64,000 nucleotides of DNA, taken from the NCBI GenBank assembly GCA_022652545.1, contig JALCRM010000009.1:1-64000 (forward strand). Reading direction: 5' to 3'. The translations under genes and the position numbers were made by a program. Below are positions 1 through 8,327 of the stretch, piece by piece. The notes beneath the pieces are model-generated. The model saw only the letters and a list, made by a program, of their open reading frames with translations. It searched no databases and was not told the DNA's origin. The DNA is from Lachnospiraceae bacterium (lineage in GTDB: Bacteria; Bacillota; Clostridia; Lachnospirales; Lachnospiraceae). Every line of letters begins with the position of its first letter. The first letter of the stretch is position 1.

Positions 1-2
1 TC

Positions 3-485
3 TATGAAGACGGCGTACTGGTCACACAGAATGTCCTGGCCGGCGAATACTGGCGGCTTTTCACTTCCATGTTCCTGCATGCGAATATCGAACATATTTT
101 TTCCAATATGCTGATGCTGTATTATGTGGGAGAAGCTGCGGAAAGAATGCTGGGAAGCGTACGCTATGCCTGCATTTATCTTCTTTCGGGCGTGGCGGGC
201 AACCTGCTTTCCATGGCTGCGGAAACAAGGCTCGGCGAAAGCTGGGTATCGCTCGGGGCGAGCGGTGCGATCTTCGGCATTGTCGGTGCCCTGCTTGTCA
301 TGGCGCTGCGTTTCCGGGGACGTACCGGGACCATCACGGTGCCCCGCATCGTCCTGCTGATCGCATACAGCCTGTACAGCGGCTTTCATACGACAGGAAC
401 CAATAACTGGGCTCATATAGGCGGCCTTTTCGGTGGCGTCATTTTGACGCTGTTGCTCGGCCCACATCGGGAGCAGACGGAATGA
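3..485 (+). CDS. Rhomboid family intramembrane serine protease, 5'-truncated by window edge
   Basis: This is the C-terminal part of a rhomboid protease, a membrane enzyme that cleaves transmembrane helices of substrate proteins. The frame is open from position 3, so the true start lies upstream of the window. Visible hallmarks are the loop segment YWRLFTSMFLH, the catalytic serine motif GASGA, the following IFGIVGALL helix, and the catalytic histidine in AHIGGLFGG. Several hydrophobic helices are present. The stop codon overlaps the ATG of the next gene in an ATGA arrangement, so the two are probably translationally coupled. Its substrate cannot be told from sequence. The family call is secure; the N-terminus is simply missing. 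Confidence 0.9.
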   Translation, partial: YEDGVLVTQNVLAGEYWRLFTSMFLHANIEHIFSNMLMLYYVGEAAERMLGSVRYACIYLLSGVAGNLLSMAAETRLGESWVSLGASGAIFGIVGALLVMALRFRGRTGTITVPRIVLLIAYSLYSGFHTTGTNNWAHIGGLFGGVILTLLLGPHREQTE

Positions 486-1396
486 GAGAATCCAGACTGA
501 ACAGATTTTTTTATAAAACAGCGGAAGAGAAGGCACCGGTATTCTGGACCTTCGTTATTGTTTTTTATCTGTTGCTCTGTGACAAAGGGATCGATATCTG
601 GTTTCTCGGGAAAACCCCTTACGAGTGGGATTCCACTTTTCAGCAGCTGACACTGGCGCTGCTCTGTATCCTGATGATGCGTGAGATCTACGACGGACAC
701 TTTCATTTCGGCTTCCGCACGGATCATTTCTGGAAAGGCATACTGCTTTGTACGCCGGCGCTGTTTTTCGGTGTAATGGATATCATCAATTACTTTTCCT
801 ACAGCAGCATCAATGTGGAAGGCTTTTACATGATCCTGGCCAACAGCTTTGCCGTGGCGCTGTTTGAACAGTGCGTGGTAGGAGGCGCCCTGCTCGGGCA
901 CATGATGCACCATTGGAAGGGAAAACCGGGCGGCATCATGAAGTCCGCGGTGCTTTCTTCCCTGATCTTCGGTTTCATGCATGTGGGCCGCGTATTTGAG
1001 ATCAACACCGTAGGCACGGTGGACCTTCTTTTGAAATTCAGCTACGGCCTCGGGATCGGCATGCTGTTCGCAGCGGCATATCTGCGTACCGGCAACCTCT
1101 GGCCGGTTATCCTGTTCCATACCATACTGGACTTTTTCTCGATGCTGAGCCGCATTTATATGCAGCCTGTGGCGGATGTCGACGCATATTATGCAAAATA
1201 TCCCTCACCGGCCTTCAGTTCCAACATCATCACCATGGAGAAAATGAGCGGAGTCATATCCGTCCTGCTGATCGTGCTTGCCGTATTTGAACTGCGCAAA
1301 AAGGAACATGGCGCGATCAATGCGGTCTGGGACGGCATGTGTGAGCCTGCTGCCGAAAAACCTCTTTCTGCCGCCGGATCCGGCGCGGCAAAATAA
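482..1396 (+). CDS. CPBP-type (CAAX protease/bacteriocin-processing) membrane protein, divergent motif 1
   Basis: This 304-residue polytopic membrane protein resembles CPBP glutamic intramembrane proteases related to Rce1. Motif 2 (FGFMH) and motif 3 (HTILDFF) fit the family pattern FxxxH and HxxxD/N. Motif 1, normally EExxxR, reads EQCVVGG here, so the second glutamate and the arginine are absent. That makes full protease activity doubtful, and the protein could be a variant or a non-proteolytic member. It begins inside the stop codon of the upstream rhomboid gene and is followed directly by a GTG start. This suggests one transcript for three membrane proteins. No regulator is visible within the part of the operon seen here. 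Confidence 0.75.
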   Translation: MRESRLNRFFYKTAEEKAPVFWTFVIVFYLLLCDKGIDIWFLGKTPYEWDSTFQQLTLALLCILMMREIYDGHFHFGFRTDHFWKGILLCTPALFFGVMDIINYFSYSSINVEGFYMILANSFAVALFEQCVVGGALLGHMMHHWKGKPGGIMKSAVLSSLIFGFMHVGRVFEINTVGTVDLLLKFSYGLGIGMLFAAAYLRTGNLWPVILFHTILDFFSMLSRIYMQPVADVDAYYAKYPSPAFSSNIITMEKMSGVISVLLIVLAVFELRKKEHGAINAVWDGMCEPAAEKPLSAAGSGAAK

Positions 1397-2143
1397 GTGG
1401 AAACGGGAAAACGGTGGCTTTATCCGGATCTTCTGCGCGGCCTTACCATACTGAGTATGGTCGCTTACCATACCTGCTGGGATCTTGTATATCTGGCCGG
1501 TCATAAGTGGGCCTGGTATTCTTCGCCTGCCGCATATTGGTGGCAGCAGAGCATCTGCTGGACTTTTATCCTGCTTTCCGGATATTCGCGTGCAATAGGC
1601 AAACGTCATCTGCGGCACGGAATACTGATCTCGGTATGCGGCATACTGGTTACCGCCGTGACTTTTGCGCTGCCTCCGCAGAGCCGCATCCTGTTCGGAG
1701 TGCTGACATTTCTCGGCAGTGCGATGCTTTTATCGATTCCCCTTGGCAGGCTCCATGACCGTCTGGATCCCCGTGCCGGGATCGTCCTGAACTTTCTGCT
1801 TTTTCTTGCTTTCAGGCACCTGGCCGCCGGCTACATAGGGTTCGGCATCTGGAAGCTGAAAATGCCTGAGGCCCTCTACCATGGGTACTTCATGACTTAT
1901 CTTGGCTGTATGGAAAAGGGTTTTGAGTCTGCGGATTATTTTCCGCTGTTTCCCTGGTACTTTCTTTTTTGCACCGGCTGGCATCTGTACAGGCTGCTGC
2001 GCTTCTTCGGCCTTCCGAAAAAATCATATCTTCCGTCACACAGCCGCGGACCTGTTAAGCTGGCAGGGAGGCATTCCCTTTTCTGCTACCTTCTCCATCA
2101 GCCTCTTATCTATATGATCCTGATGTTTCTGCATCAGCTGTAG
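1397..2143 (+). CDS. HGSNAT/DUF1624-like membrane acyltransferase
   Basis: This is a 248-residue integral membrane protein of the heparan-alpha-glucosaminide N-acetyltransferase-like (DUF1624) family. The N-terminal signature is a DLLRGL segment followed by MVAYHTCWDL, which holds the conserved histidine of the first helix. About six further hydrophobic segments follow. The start is a GTG immediately after the TAA of the previous gene, with no gap. The family is thought to move acyl groups across or at the membrane, but the bacterial substrate is usually unknown and I do not assign one. It is the third member of a coupled run of membrane enzymes. Confidence 0.72.
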   Translation: METGKRWLYPDLLRGLTILSMVAYHTCWDLVYLAGHKWAWYSSPAAYWWQQSICWTFILLSGYSRAIGKRHLRHGILISVCGILVTAVTFALPPQSRILFGVLTFLGSAMLLSIPLGRLHDRLDPRAGIVLNFLLFLAFRHLAAGYIGFGIWKLKMPEALYHGYFMTYLGCMEKGFESADYFPLFPWYFLFCTGWHLYRLLRFFGLPKKSYLPSHSRGPVKLAGRHSLFCYLLHQPLIYMILMFLHQL

Positions 2144-2158
2144 ACGATCTTCAGCCTC

Positions 2159-2197
2159 TTGACAATAGCCATCTTAGTGATATCATATTGATATCAC
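2159..2197 (+). promoter_or_regulatory. Promoter with perfect palindromic operator candidate
   Basis: TTGACA (2159-2164) and TATCAT (2181-2186) are separated by 16 bp, a strong sigma-A-type promoter. The -10 element lies inside a perfect 9-bp inverted repeat: GTGATATCA (2177-2185), spacer TAT, TGATATCAC (2189-2197). A dimeric repressor bound there would block polymerase. The next genes encode an SPFH protein and a ribbon-helix-helix protein. The latter is a natural but unproven candidate to bind the site. Confidence 0.72.
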
Positions 2198-2248
2198 AAA
2201 GAAACAAACTGCCGGGCGATCCGGCACAGGTGCAGGAGGCATCCTATT

Positions 2249-3322
2249 ATGAATATGGACAATCAGAAATCAACGGTACAGGATACACCGGTCACGGAAA
2301 AGATCCTCAAAGGTCACAAAAACGGAATGGCGGTATTGGTCATCTGCATTGCTGTCTATGTTTTGGCAGGTGCGGGGGCAGTACTGGCGGGTATGGAACT
2401 TGACAAGGCAGAGACGGCGCCTGCGATCGCCTGCATGACGGTCTGCATGATCCTCCTTTGTCTGGGCTGGATCCCCTTCCTGGGTCTCAAGGTACTCAGG
2501 CCGCAGGAAGCCCTTGTGCTTACGCTGTTCGGCAACTATTACGGAACGATCAGGGACGCGGGCTTTTATTTTGTAAATTCTTTCTGTGTCAGCGTCAATC
2601 CTGCCGCCCATACGAAGCTGGGGCAGAGCGGTGATGTGAATGAGAACGACGGCGGAAACGGGAAACTTGTCATTTCCTCGTCGCCGGCTGCGGCGGTGCG
2701 TACTTCGGACAACCGCATTTCCCTGAAAGTCATGACACTCAACAATTCCAGACAGAAAGTGAATGATGTGCTCGGCAATCCCGTCGAAATCGGCATTGCC
2801 GTCATGTGGAGAATGAAAGATACAGCCAAGGCAGTGTTCAGCGTGGACAATTACAAGGAATATCTATCTCTTCAGTGCGACAGCGCGGTGAGAGAGATCG
2901 TGCGTATATATCCCTACGATGTGGCTCCCAATGTGGATACGACCGGCGACGGGATCGCGGATGACGGCAGCCTGCGCGGCTCCAGCAAGATCGTGGCGGA
3001 ACGCATCCGCACACAGATACAGGGCAGAGTGGAGAATGCGGGTCTTGAGATCCTGGATGCCCGCATTACCTATCTGGCCTATGCGCCGGAAATAGCGGCT
3101 GCCATGCTGCAGAGACAGCAGGCTTCCGCCATTGTGGATGCACGCAAGATGATCGTGGACGGCGCAGTCGGCATGGTGGAGATGGCTCTGGACCGCCTGA
3201 ATGAAAAGAACATCGTGGAACTTGACGACGAGCGGAAAGCAGCCATGGTGTGCAACCTGCTGGTCGTGCTTTGCGGCAATAAAGATGCTCAGCCGGTCGT
3301 GAATTCCGGCAGTCTTTACTGA
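2249..3322 (+). CDS. SPFH/Band 7 domain membrane protein
   Basis: This 357-residue protein belongs to the SPFH (stomatin/prohibitin/flotillin/HflK) group. Two hydrophobic segments near residues 27-49 and 58-80 are followed by a Band 7 domain that starts about [16 protein letters not shown] and continues through [10 protein letters not shown] and the helical region after [13 protein letters not shown]. The ATG is preceded by a clear AGGAGG. SPFH proteins form membrane-associated oligomers that organise microdomains or hold proteases, but the exact role here is unknown. It is the first gene after the palindromic promoter and is followed 42 bp later by a small DNA-binding protein. Confidence 0.88.
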   Translation: MNMDNQKSTVQDTPVTEKILKGHKNGMAVLVICIAVYVLAGAGAVLAGMELDKAETAPAIACMTVCMILLCLGWIPFLGLKVLRPQEALVLTLFGNYYGTIRDAGFYFVNSFCVSVNPAAHTKLGQSGDVNENDGGNGKLVISSSPAAAVRTSDNRISLKVMTLNNSRQKVNDVLGNPVEIGIAVMWRMKDTAKAVFSVDNYKEYLSLQCDSAVREIVRIYPYDVAPNVDTTGDGIADDGSLRGSSKIVAERIRTQIQGRVENAGLEILDARITYLAYAPEIAAAMLQRQQASAIVDARKMIVDGAVGMVEMALDRLNEKNIVELDDERKAAMVCNLLVVLCGNKDAQPVVNSGSLY

Positions 3323-3364
3323 CAGGTGCGGAAGGATCCGTTGTGATCCGGGCGGGAACGGTCC

Positions 3365-3580
3365 ATGGCAGATAAAAAACAGGTACCCTTAAGACTGAAT
3401 GAAAAACTATATGACGCGATCGCTGACTGGGCGGAAGATGATTTCCGCTCAGTGAACGGCCAGATCGAATACCTTCTTACGGAGTGTGTGAAACAGCGTA
3501 AGAAAAACGGTGCATATGTGTCCAGAGATATGGACAGTGAGCCTGAACTGCACTTTCCGGAAAGCGGGAGATCAAAATGA
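3365..3580 (+). CDS. Small ribbon-helix-helix (Arc/MetJ-like) DNA-binding protein
   Basis: This 71-residue protein has the short beta strand then two helices of the ribbon-helix-helix fold: KKQVPLRLNEKLYDAIADWA followed by a helix through GQIEYLLTECVKQRKK. RHH proteins bind palindromic DNA as dimers through the paired strands. The C-terminal 20 or so residues look unstructured. The ribosome site before the ATG is weak. It sits between the SPFH gene and trmO, and its stop overlaps the trmO start (ATGA). The perfect palindrome at 2177-2197 is a plausible target, by inference only. Confidence 0.75.
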   Translation: MADKKQVPLRLNEKLYDAIADWAEDDFRSVNGQIEYLLTECVKQRKKNGAYVSRDMDSEPELHFPESGRSK

Positions 3581-4287
3581 AGATCATTGCGCATATCCAT
3601 ACGGATTTTCCTGAAAAGTTCGGCATTCCCAGGCAGAGCGGTCTCGTGGACAGCCTGCAGGGAAAGATCGTCTTTGAACCGGCTTACAGAAATCCGGATG
3701 CGCTGCACGGCCTCTCGGCGGACCCGGCTTCCGGCTTTGATCACATCTGGCTGATCTGGCTGTTTACGGAGACAGTGACGGATACCTTCCGGGCATCCGT
3801 GCAGCCGCCGCGCCTCGGCGCAAACAGGCACATGGGGGTCTTTGCGACCCGCAGTCCGTACAGGCCGAATCCGATCGGGCTGTCCTGCGTGCGCATCGAA
3901 CGCATGGAAGAGACAAAAAACGAAGGAACGGTTCTGTGGGTGCGCGGAGCGGATATGACGGACGGAACGCCGATCCTTGATATCAAGCCTTACGTACCGC
4001 TATCCGACCTTCGGCCGGAAGCGTCCGAAGGTTTTACGGCGGAAACGTCAAAACATGTTCTGCAGGTGATCCTTCCCGGAGAACTTACGGGCATCCTGCC
4101 GTCTGAAAAGGAGACGGCTCTTCGCGCCATACTGGCGGAAGATCCGAGGCCTGCCTATCAGAAAAAGGATCCCCTGCGTGTTTACGGCCTGTCCTTCGCG
4201 GGATTCGAGGTGAAGTTCACCGTGAAGGATGACAGCGTGCTCACAGTGAGGAAAATCACGGCAAAGAATGACAGCCCGCTGACGTGA
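3577..4287 (+). CDS. trmO: tRNA (adenine(37)-N6)-methyltransferase TrmO (TsaA/YaeB family)
   Basis: This 236-residue protein matches the length of E. coli TrmO, which uses S-adenosylmethionine to methylate N6 of t6A37 in threonine tRNAs. Family hallmarks are the early FPEKFGIPRQSGL segment, FDHIWLIWLF, and the signature GVFATRSPYRPNPIGLS. A C-terminal domain with DPLRVYGLSFAGFEVKF follows. The start ATG overlaps the stop of the RHH gene. A tRNA-Thr gene, whose product belongs to the known substrate class, lies just downstream, though that may be chance. Confidence 0.93.
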   Translation: MKIIAHIHTDFPEKFGIPRQSGLVDSLQGKIVFEPAYRNPDALHGLSADPASGFDHIWLIWLFTETVTDTFRASVQPPRLGANRHMGVFATRSPYRPNPIGLSCVRIERMEETKNEGTVLWVRGADMTDGTPILDIKPYVPLSDLRPEASEGFTAETSKHVLQVILPGELTGILPSEKETALRAILAEDPRPAYQKKDPLRVYGLSFAGFEVKFTVKDDSVLTVRKITAKNDSPLT

Positions 4288-4292
4288 GGGAA

Positions 4293-4316
4293 ATCAAGGC
4301 AAAGCCTGATATTTAA
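4293..4316 (+). terminator. Weak terminator candidate after trmO
   Basis: ATCAAGGC (4293-4300) pairs with GCCTGAT (4304-4310) apart from one bulged A, over an AAA loop, and is followed by the A/T-rich ATTTAA. The stem is short and the T tract is broken, so termination may be inefficient. Confidence 0.4.
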
Positions 4317-4346
4317 TTGACAATGAAAGAGGCATTATGCTAATAT
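4317..4346 (+). promoter_or_regulatory. Promoter for tRNA-Thr
   Basis: A consensus TTGACA (4317-4322) is followed after 18 bp by TAATAT (4341-4346). Transcription would begin about 30 bp before the mature tRNA 5' end. Confidence 0.6.
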
Positions 4347-4381
4347 ATCTCTTGCCGTCCGGTTTCGGACAGCAGGAAATC

Positions 4382-4454
4382 GCTGATGTAGCACAGATGG
4401 TAGTGCGTCGCATTGGTAATGCGGAGGTCACGGGTCCGATTCCCGTCATCAGCT
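4382..4454 (+). tRNA. tRNA-Thr (anticodon GGT)
   Basis: The 73-base cloverleaf has acceptor GCTGATG (4382-4388) paired with CATCAGC (4447-4453), D stem GCAC/GTGC, anticodon stem TCGCA/TGCGG around loop TTGGTAA (anticodon GGT, threonine ACC/ACU codons), and T stem ACGGG/CCCGT. The discriminator is T, and CCA is not encoded. A promoter precedes it and a terminator follows at once, so it is a single-gene unit. Confidence 0.97.
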
Positions 4455-4459
4455 GCTTA

Positions 4460-4485
4460 AAGAGCGCGTTGCAGCGCTCTTTTTT
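4460..4485 (+). terminator. Rho-independent terminator of tRNA-Thr
   Basis: Perfect 8-bp stem AAGAGCGC (4460-4467) and GCGCTCTT (4474-4481) with a 6-base loop, running into a T tract to 4485. Confidence 0.92.
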
Positions 4486-4569
4486 GATGCCGTGAAGAAA
4501 ATTTGCAGCAAATTGTAGCGGCGGCGTGTTGCCGCTTAAGGCTGAAGAACTTTTCGCCCGGTATTCCCA

Positions 4570-4598
4570 TTGCGTGAAAGTTGAATGGGCTTTATGAT
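4570..4598 (+). promoter_or_regulatory. Promoter candidate for the GH3 gene
   Basis: TTGCGT (4570-4575) and TATGAT (4593-4598) lie 17 bp apart, each a near match to sigma-A consensus. They sit about 48 bp before the ATG of the beta-glucosidase gene. The stretch 4486-4569 holds only a short AGCGGC/GCCGCT hairpin (4517-4536) without a T tract. Confidence 0.6.
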
Positions 4599-4645
4599 GG
4601 GATAGAAGGCTGAGATGAGGCCTGGTTCATAAGAAAGGCGGAAAA

Positions 4646-7168
4646 ATGAGAACGATCAGAGACAGAAAACTCACAGGAACGACCGACTCCTCAGTACAGG
4701 AATACGAGACAAGACACAGAAAAACAGCGCGCTGTGCCGCTGCGGAAGGCATGGTCCTTCTGAAGAATGAACATCATCTTCTTCCGCTGAAGGCGGGCGC
4801 TGCCATAGCTCTCTACGGTGCGGGCGCAACAAAGACCGTCAAGGGAGGTACAGGTTCGGGCGATGTGAATTCCCGTGAGACCGTAAGTGTCTGGCAGGGC
4901 CTGAAAGCGGCAGGCTTTTCCATTCAGACAGAAGACTGGCTGGAAGATTTTGACGCACAGTATGAACAGGCACGGCTGAACTGGCGGCAGCAGATCTGGG
5001 AGAAAGCTGACAGTTCGGAGAAAGGATTGTTCGGCTTTTTTGACGCTTATTCGACAACGCCGCTGCTGACGCCTTCCGGAAAGATGCCGGTAAAAACAGC
5101 AGCAGATACAGCGATCTATGTGCTTGCAAGAAACGCGGGCGAAGGCGCCGACCGGTTCGAAGCACCCGGCGATTACTATCTGTCCGACGGGGAGAAGGAG
5201 ATCGTAAAAGCGATCTGCAGCCTGTATCCCCATGTGATCTTTGTCCTGAATGTCGGCGGCCTTGTCGATCTTTCCTTCCTCGATGATTATCCGGAGATCG
5301 AAAGTGTGCTTTATATGCACCAGCCCGGCATGGAAGCCGGAAATGCGCTGGCAGACATTGTTTCCGGGAAGGTCACCCCGTCCGGGAAACTGACAGACAG
5401 CTGGCCGGAACGGTATGCGGATTATCCGAACGCAAAGACGTTCTCGCACAATAACGGCGATGTCACGAAAGAATACTACAGTGACGGCATCTATGTCGGC
5501 TACCGGTATTTCGACACCTTCGAAGTGCCGGTGCGCTACAGTTTCGGCTTTGGCCTTTCCTACACAGACTTTGCGATGAAGACGATCGGGATCGAACAGT
5601 TCGGCTTCGGAACGGAAAAGGCAGAGACAGAAGTCAAAGTACAGGTCACGAATACCGGCAGTTGCTGCAGCGGAAGAGAGGTCGTGCAGGTTTATTCCTG
5701 CGCGCCGCAGGAAGGACAGGAAAAAGAGTACCGTCGTCTGGTGGGCTTTGCCAAGACGGCAGAGCTGAAACCGGGAGAGATGCAGGAAGTCCTGGTGCGT
5801 TTCCCGGTCAGTGCCCTGGCATCATTTGAGGAGGCAAAGTCTGCATGGACTCTTGAAAAGGGCGTATACGGGCTGTTTGTCGGCAATTCCCTGGAGTCTT
5901 CCGTTCCGGAACTTACCGTTACGGTACAGGATCCTGTGACGATCGCCGAAACAAAACATATCTGTCCGTTAAAGGAAGATCTGCAGGAACTGCACGCACC
6001 GGGCCGGAGACTGCAGGAGAGAAGAGCAGAATGGCTTGCGGAGGCGGCAGAAAAGCCGGGACTGGACATCCATTCCTTTGATATCCTTCCGGAGAAGGCA
6101 GGCAGCGGCAATGGGTATGATACGATCCCGGACGATGTGAAAGCTTTTACGGACACACTTTCCGAAGAACAGCTCATCGGCCTTGCGACCGGAGAGATCA
6201 GCAGGGGACAGGGATCAAATCTGGGCTCTGCAGGGATCAGTGTACCCGGTTCTGCGGCTGAGACAGGGAACTGTGCGAAGGAGAACGGCCTTGCGGAGAT
6301 CGTCCTGGCGGACGGCCCGGCGGGCCTGCGCCTCAACAGATCGTATGATGTCGTGGATGGTATTATTCAGCAGCTGCCGTTTGATGCGGCCATCGAAGGC
6401 GGTTTCCTCAACAGGGCGGTAAGGAAAGACGAAGGGATACGCTACTATCAGTATTGTACGGCTTATCCTGTGGGAACACTTCTTGCACAGACATGGGATC
6501 CGGAGACGGTAAAGGCAGTCGGCCGGGAGGTCGCGGAAGAACTCAGGAAGTTCGGCGTGACGCTGTGGCTTGCGCCGGGCATGAATATCCATCGGAACCC
6601 GCTGTGCGGAAGAAACTTTGAGTATTATTCCGAGGATCCGGTCATGGCCGGGACCATGGCGGCTGCCATGACGGCCGGCGTACAGGAAATGGGAGGCGTC
6701 GGCACGACGATCAAGCATTTTGCCTGCAACAACCAAGAAGACAACAGGATGGGCTGCGACAGTATCGTATCGGAAAGAGCGCTGCGCGAGATCTATCTGA
6801 GGGGCTTCGAAATCGCTGTGAGAACCGCGCAGCCGATGGCGATCATGACGAGTTACAACAAGATCAACGGTGTCCATGCCGCAAACTGTTTTGACACCTG
6901 TACGGAAGCCGCGAGAAATGAGTGGGGATTCCGCGGCGTGATCATGACCGACTGGACGACCACGACAAACAGCACGGATGATGTACCTTGTACGGCGGCA
7001 GGCTGCATGCGGGCCGGCAACGATCTCGTCATGCCTGGTGCGGAAAGCGATCATACCAATATCCGGGAGGAACTGGCCTCCGGAAAGCTCGATATCGCCG
7101 AGCTCCGGCGCTCGATCGGGCATCTGGTGAATATTGTATGGCAGTCGGAGCGGTATACAAACGAGTAA
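4646..7168 (+). CDS. Glycoside hydrolase family 3 beta-glucosidase, inverted domain order
   Basis: This 840-residue GH3 enzyme probably releases glucose (or another beta-linked sugar) from beta-glucosides. The usual order is reversed. The C-terminal-type alpha/beta sandwich comes first (AAAEGMVLLKNEHHLLPL and GGTGSGDVN near the N-terminus), then a fibronectin-III-like region, and the TIM-barrel domain comes last. In the barrel, KHFACNNQE has K690/H691, and the nucleophile is Asp769 in VIMTDW. This permutation is known from ruminal Ruminococcus and Butyrivibrio enzymes. There is no signal peptide, so it should be cytoplasmic. A GGCGG ribosome site precedes the ATG. An aldo/keto reductase follows 88 bp later. 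Confidence 0.93.
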   Translation: MRTIRDRKLTGTTDSSVQEYETRHRKTARCAAAEGMVLLKNEHHLLPLKAGAAIALYGAGATKTVKGGTGSGDVNSRETVSVWQGLKAAGFSIQTEDWLEDFDAQYEQARLNWRQQIWEKADSSEKGLFGFFDAYSTTPLLTPSGKMPVKTAADTAIYVLARNAGEGADRFEAPGDYYLSDGEKEIVKAICSLYPHVIFVLNVGGLVDLSFLDDYPEIESVLYMHQPGMEAGNALADIVSGKVTPSGKLTDSWPERYADYPNAKTFSHNNGDVTKEYYSDGIYVGYRYFDTFEVPVRYSFGFGLSYTDFAMKTIGIEQFGFGTEKAETEVKVQVTNTGSCCSGREVVQVYSCAPQEGQEKEYRRLVGFAKTAELKPGEMQEVLVRFPVSALASFEEAKSAWTLEKGVYGLFVGNSLESSVPELTVTVQDPVTIAETKHICPLKEDLQELHAPGRRLQERRAEWLAEAAEKPGLDIHSFDILPEKAGSGNGYDTIPDDVKAFTDTLSEEQLIGLATGEISRGQGSNLGSAGISVPGSAAETGNCAKENGLAEIVLADGPAGLRLNRSYDVVDGIIQQLPFDAAIEGGFLNRAVRKDEGIRYYQYCTAYPVGTLLAQTWDPETVKAVGREVAEELRKFGVTLWLAPGMNIHRNPLCGRNFEYYSEDPVMAGTMAAAMTAGVQEMGGVGTTIKHFACNNQEDNRMGCDSIVSERALREIYLRGFEIAVRTAQPMAIMTSYNKINGVHAANCFDTCTEAARNEWGFRGVIMTDWTTTTNSTDDVPCTAAGCMRAGNDLVMPGAESDHTNIREELASGKLDIAELRRSIGHLVNIVWQSERYTNE

Positions 7169-7256
7169 CCGCGCGTGAAAACAAGACGGTTACCGTGAAC
7201 AGGCATCGGGCAGACAACGGCGTTGGGAGACTGTTTTCCGAAAGAGGGAAGGAACG

Positions 7257-8228
7257 ATGAAATATCAGAACATACCGTATGTTGACAAGCCGGTTTCCAG
7301 GATCCTGTACGGCACTTCCAACCCGATCATGCTCGCGGGTGGAGATGCCGGCGCGGTACTGGATGCAGCTGTCGGACACGGGATCACGACCATGGATACC
7401 GCACGCGTATACGGCCGCGCAGAGGAATCCCTTGGAAGATGGATGGAGGAACGGGGCAACCGCAGCAGTATCGTTGTTTTATCAAAATGCGGGCACCACG
7501 ATACACTGACCGGCCGCCGGAGGATCAATGAAAAAGAGATACGCGCGGATTTCAAAACCTCTGCCAAAGCACTGAAGACGGATTATATCGACATCTATCT
7601 GCTGCACCGGGACGATCCGGATGTGCCGGCGGGCACGATCGCGGAGATCTTCAATGCACTGCACGCGGAGGGAAAGATCGGCGCCTTCGGAGGCTCGAAC
7701 TGGACCTGTGAACGGATCGACAGCGTAAATGAATACTGCTATGCGCACAATCTCATACCTTTTTCGGTATCGAGTCCGAACTTCGGTCTGGCCGAGCAGC
7801 TGGGAGACATGTGGGGCGGAGGCAGCGTCACGATCTCAGGCCCCGGAAATGCAGGGGCAAGAGCCTGGTATGCAAAAAACCAGATGCCGGTGATCGCATA
7901 TTCGAGTCTGGCCCGCGGCTTCTTTTCGGGGAAGATGAAAAGCTCGGAAGCTGCACATGCCGGCCGTTATCTGGATGACTATGCCATGAAAGGCTACTGC
8001 AGCGAAGCGAACTTCGAACGCCTGCGCCGTTGTGAAGAGCTGGCCGAAGAGAAAAAATGTGCGGTTCCGCAGATCGCCATGGCCTGGCTCTACGCGCAGA
8101 AGATCAATGTATTTGCAATCGTTTCCACAACGAATCCGGGAAGGATGCAGGAAAACACTGCATCTCTGGAGCTGTCGCTGACGGAGGCGGAGGCACGCTG
8201 GCTGGATCTTGAAACGGACAGCCGCTGA
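7257..8228 (+). CDS. Aldo/keto reductase
   Basis: This 323-residue TIM-barrel oxidoreductase uses NAD(P)H to reduce carbonyl groups. The catalytic tetrad is complete: Asp47 (TTMDTARVYG), Tyr52 in the same motif, Lys77 (VVLSKCG) and His117 (IYLLHRDDP). The C-terminal half has the cofactor-binding region around FAIVSTTNPGRMQENT. An AAGGA-like ribosome site precedes the ATG. It lies 88 bp after the beta-glucosidase on the same strand and probably shares its transcript, so it may act on a sugar or aglycone, but this is a guess from context. Confidence 0.9.
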   Translation: MKYQNIPYVDKPVSRILYGTSNPIMLAGGDAGAVLDAAVGHGITTMDTARVYGRAEESLGRWMEERGNRSSIVVLSKCGHHDTLTGRRRINEKEIRADFKTSAKALKTDYIDIYLLHRDDPDVPAGTIAEIFNALHAEGKIGAFGGSNWTCERIDSVNEYCYAHNLIPFSVSSPNFGLAEQLGDMWGGGSVTISGPGNAGARAWYAKNQMPVIAYSSLARGFFSGKMKSSEAAHAGRYLDDYAMKGYCSEANFERLRRCEELAEEKKCAVPQIAMAWLYAQKINVFAIVSTTNPGRMQENTASLELSLTEAEARWLDLETDSR

Positions 8229-8327
8229 ACTGGACACAGACACGCAGGAAACAATGGCAACAACCCGCAGGTACGCAGACAGCAGGTACCAAAACAAATG
8301 CAGGCAGGGAGAGAAGGGAAGGTATCT

